Assembly (NCBI GenBank): GCA_021851985.1
Contig: JAJZOS010000044.1
Coordinates: 1-6,299 of the forward strand
Length of the DNA: 6,299 nucleotides
Direction: 5' to 3'
From: Microcaldota archaeon
GTDB lineage: Archaea; Micrarchaeota; Micrarchaeia; Micrarchaeales; CABMGC01
Shown here: one piece after another, positions 5,214 to 6,299 of the stretch
Layout of the letters: each line of letters begins with the position of its first letter
Numbering within the stretch: position 1 is the stretch's first letter
Position numbers and translations under genes: made by a program
Notes under the pieces: generated by a model
Told to the model about the DNA's origin: nothing
The model's database searches: none
What the model saw: only the letters and a program-made list of their open reading frames with translations

Positions 5214-5804
5214 TTATTCAACTGTTTCCAACAAATCGCCCACTTGCTTCTTTATAATGCTGCTGTAATGTTTTAGGTAACGTGTCAACTTCTTTCTATC
5301 AATTCTCTTTGACATTGCAGCATAAACCTCTTTATTGAAGCGCGAATGAAAATACACAGAGTCTATAAGTGTCTTTTCAATATCGGCCATCGGTATATAC
5401 AGATTATCTTTATAATAAACCGCTGAGTACCCAAAAAAATTCTTCTTCTGTATCCTTCTCACGCTCACATTTCTTCCAAGAAGTTCAATACTGCTTTTTC
5501 TTATCCTTTTTGTGGTCACTATGCTAATAGGCGTCATGTAATTCCACAACTTATAGTGGGTAAGCGCTGTTTCCATGCCGTAATAGAAGGGCGAGAAAGC
5601 GAATCCCGCCACAATTGGATCATCTTGTAGCGTATAGTGTCCTCTGCCTATGGAGAATACTTTCCCGCTTTTTACCATGTTGTGCATGAAAATCTTGTAA
5701 TAATTGCTTCCTGCGCCGTTTTTTCGTAAGAACAATTTTACGTCTTTGGAGGTAAACGTGGGAAATTCTTGAAAATATTTCAAAAACGCTTTTACATATT
5801 TCAT
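5214..5804 (-). CDS. AbiEi-like winged-helix antitoxin / regulator
   Basis: This 196-aa protein starts at ATG 5804, which overlaps the upstream gene's stop as ATGA. A strong GAGGTGG site lies about 5 nt before it and outweighs an upstream GTG at 5813. The N-terminal ~60 residues form a winged-helix domain (SKDVKLFLRKNGAGSNYYKIFMH-type helices, then the wing KVFSIGRGHYTL). The following region (YYGMETALTHYKLWNYMTP, then VTTKRIRK, then YIPMADIEKTLIDSVYF) matches the core of AbiEi / COG5340 'regulator of viral defence' proteins. In AbiE systems this partner neutralises the nucleotidyltransferase and represses the operon. The C-terminus is lysine-rich and helical. It is translationally coupled to the AbiEii-like gene, though in reversed gene order. 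The antitoxin role is by family analogy. Confidence 0.8.
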   Translation of the reverse strand: MKYVKAFLKYFQEFPTFTSKDVKLFLRKNGAGSNYYKIFMHNMVKSGKVFSIGRGHYTLQDDPIVAGFAFSPFYYGMETALTHYKLWNYMTPISIVTTKRIRKSSIELLGRNVSVRRIQKKNFFGYSAVYYKDNLYIPMADIEKTLIDSVYFHSRFNKEVYAAMSKRIDRKKLTRYLKHYSSIIKKQVGDLLETVE

Positions 5805-6299
5805 GCCAGCCACCTCTTTATGAATTCTACCATTTTTTGATATGTTGGGACTATACCAGCATAGATTACTGCCTTGAACTCCGAGTAGCTTTGCGTATTT
5901 TCATTAGGTGTTGGAATGTCCTTGGCAAATCCCAGCAGCGCCTTTTTTATCTTGCCAGGTTCCTTTATGCTATTCAATAGTATAGTTATGTCGTAAAGGT
6001 CCTTGTACGCACGCCTATCCCTGTATGCATCTATCTTCTCAAGAATCAAATCCTCCGGAGATAGCACTAGTGTGTTTATCTTTGATCCATCTATACGTTC
6101 GTATGGCATCAATAAAGCAGATTTTTCCACATTTCTTGGTTCTATATTTATCTCGGTGTCGCCTTTTCTCACATGTATAAATGTGACTCTTTTTTCTCTG
6201 AACTTAGCCACATCTATTCCTATTCTTTCAGTCGCACTTATGAACTTATCCTTAAAGTCCTTAGCCCATATATATACATCAATATCTGTATTACCTGTG
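5801..6299 (-). CDS. AbiEii-like nucleotidyltransferase (toxin candidate), 5' end outside window
   Basis: The frame stays open to the right edge, beyond an internal GTG at 6211, so at least 165 residues are present and the true start lies outside. Near the edge it reads TGNTDIDVYIWAKDF. The DxD pair (codons 6286-6284 and 6280-6278) is the metal-binding signature of the nucleotidyltransferase fold, and the preceding G-S part would lie outside the window. Downstream, LVLSPEDLILEKIDAYRDRR followed by AYKDLYDITILL is the helical KxxAxxxRxxxKDLYD hallmark of AbiEii/AbiGii-type (DUF1814-like) proteins. Family members act as toxins by nucleotidyl transfer, with tRNA as a known target for some relatives. 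The stop TGA is shared with the ATG of the AbiEi-like gene. Toxicity here is inference, and a metabolic or host-fitness role is possible. Confidence 0.75.
   Translation of the reverse strand, partial: TGNTDIDVYIWAKDFKDKFISATERIGIDVAKFREKRVTFIHVRKGDTEINIEPRNVEKSALLMPYERIDGSKINTLVLSPEDLILEKIDAYRDRRAYKDLYDITILLNSIKEPGKIKKALLGFAKDIPTPNENTQSYSEFKAVIYAGIVPTYQKMVEFIKRWLA

Noticed and set aside
6211..6211. GTG 6211 as the start of the AbiEii-like gene
   Set aside because: The frame is open through to the window edge and encodes a nucleotidyltransferase-type TDIDVY motif upstream, so this codon is internal.

Overview
This window looks archaeal. It carries an S26e-type small-subunit ribosomal protein, AT-rich TATA boxes about 25 bp before inferred transcript starts, GGTG-type Shine-Dalgarno sites, an intron in the anticodon loop of a tRNA(CAT), a COG2522-type helix-turn-helix regulator and a DUF929-like thioredoxin-fold protein. 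Compact genes, frequent ATA/AGG/AGA codons and an irregular tRNA intron would suit a small-genome DPANN-type lineage (Micrarchaeota/Parvarchaeota-like), but that placement is inference. Sulfolobales- or Thermoplasmatales-like archaea are not excluded.

Left half (1-3218), all on the minus strand. Read in transcription order it holds: a 178-aa protein with a degenerate ribose-5-phosphate-isomerase-B-like fold and a long charged tail (TTG start); a 107-aa HTH regulator 9 bp behind it; a glutamate dehydrogenase with its own promoter and an 11-bp direct repeat in its leader; a membrane-anchored CPYC thioredoxin-like protein (DUF929-like); and the first 30 codons of an overlapping membrane protein cut by the window edge. 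The last two resemble an extracytoplasmic disulfide-forming pair.

Divergent control region (3219-3395). Six perfect tandem copies of an 11-bp unit fill the space between two opposing TATA boxes, nearly equidistant from both. This is the most striking non-coding structure in the window.

Middle, plus strand (3396-4568). An S26e ribosomal protein gene (probable TTG start) is followed 11 bp later by a zinc-finger, multi-pass membrane protein of unknown role, then a tRNA(CAT) with a 44-nt intron.

Right part (4569-6299), accessory DNA. Downstream of the tRNA lies a truncated, frameshifted DDE transposase remnant (IS4/IS1634-like). It is followed on the minus strand by a two-gene module: an AbiEii-like nucleotidyltransferase (toxin candidate, 5' end outside the window) and an AbiEi-like winged-helix antitoxin candidate, overlapping by ATGA. 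The toxin-like gene comes first, opposite to the classical AbiE order. The tRNA, IS debris and toxin-antitoxin candidate together suggest an integration hotspot or small defence island.

No stretch longer than 300 bases lacks a gene or gene remnant. I see no CRISPR array, rRNA or recognisable riboswitch.
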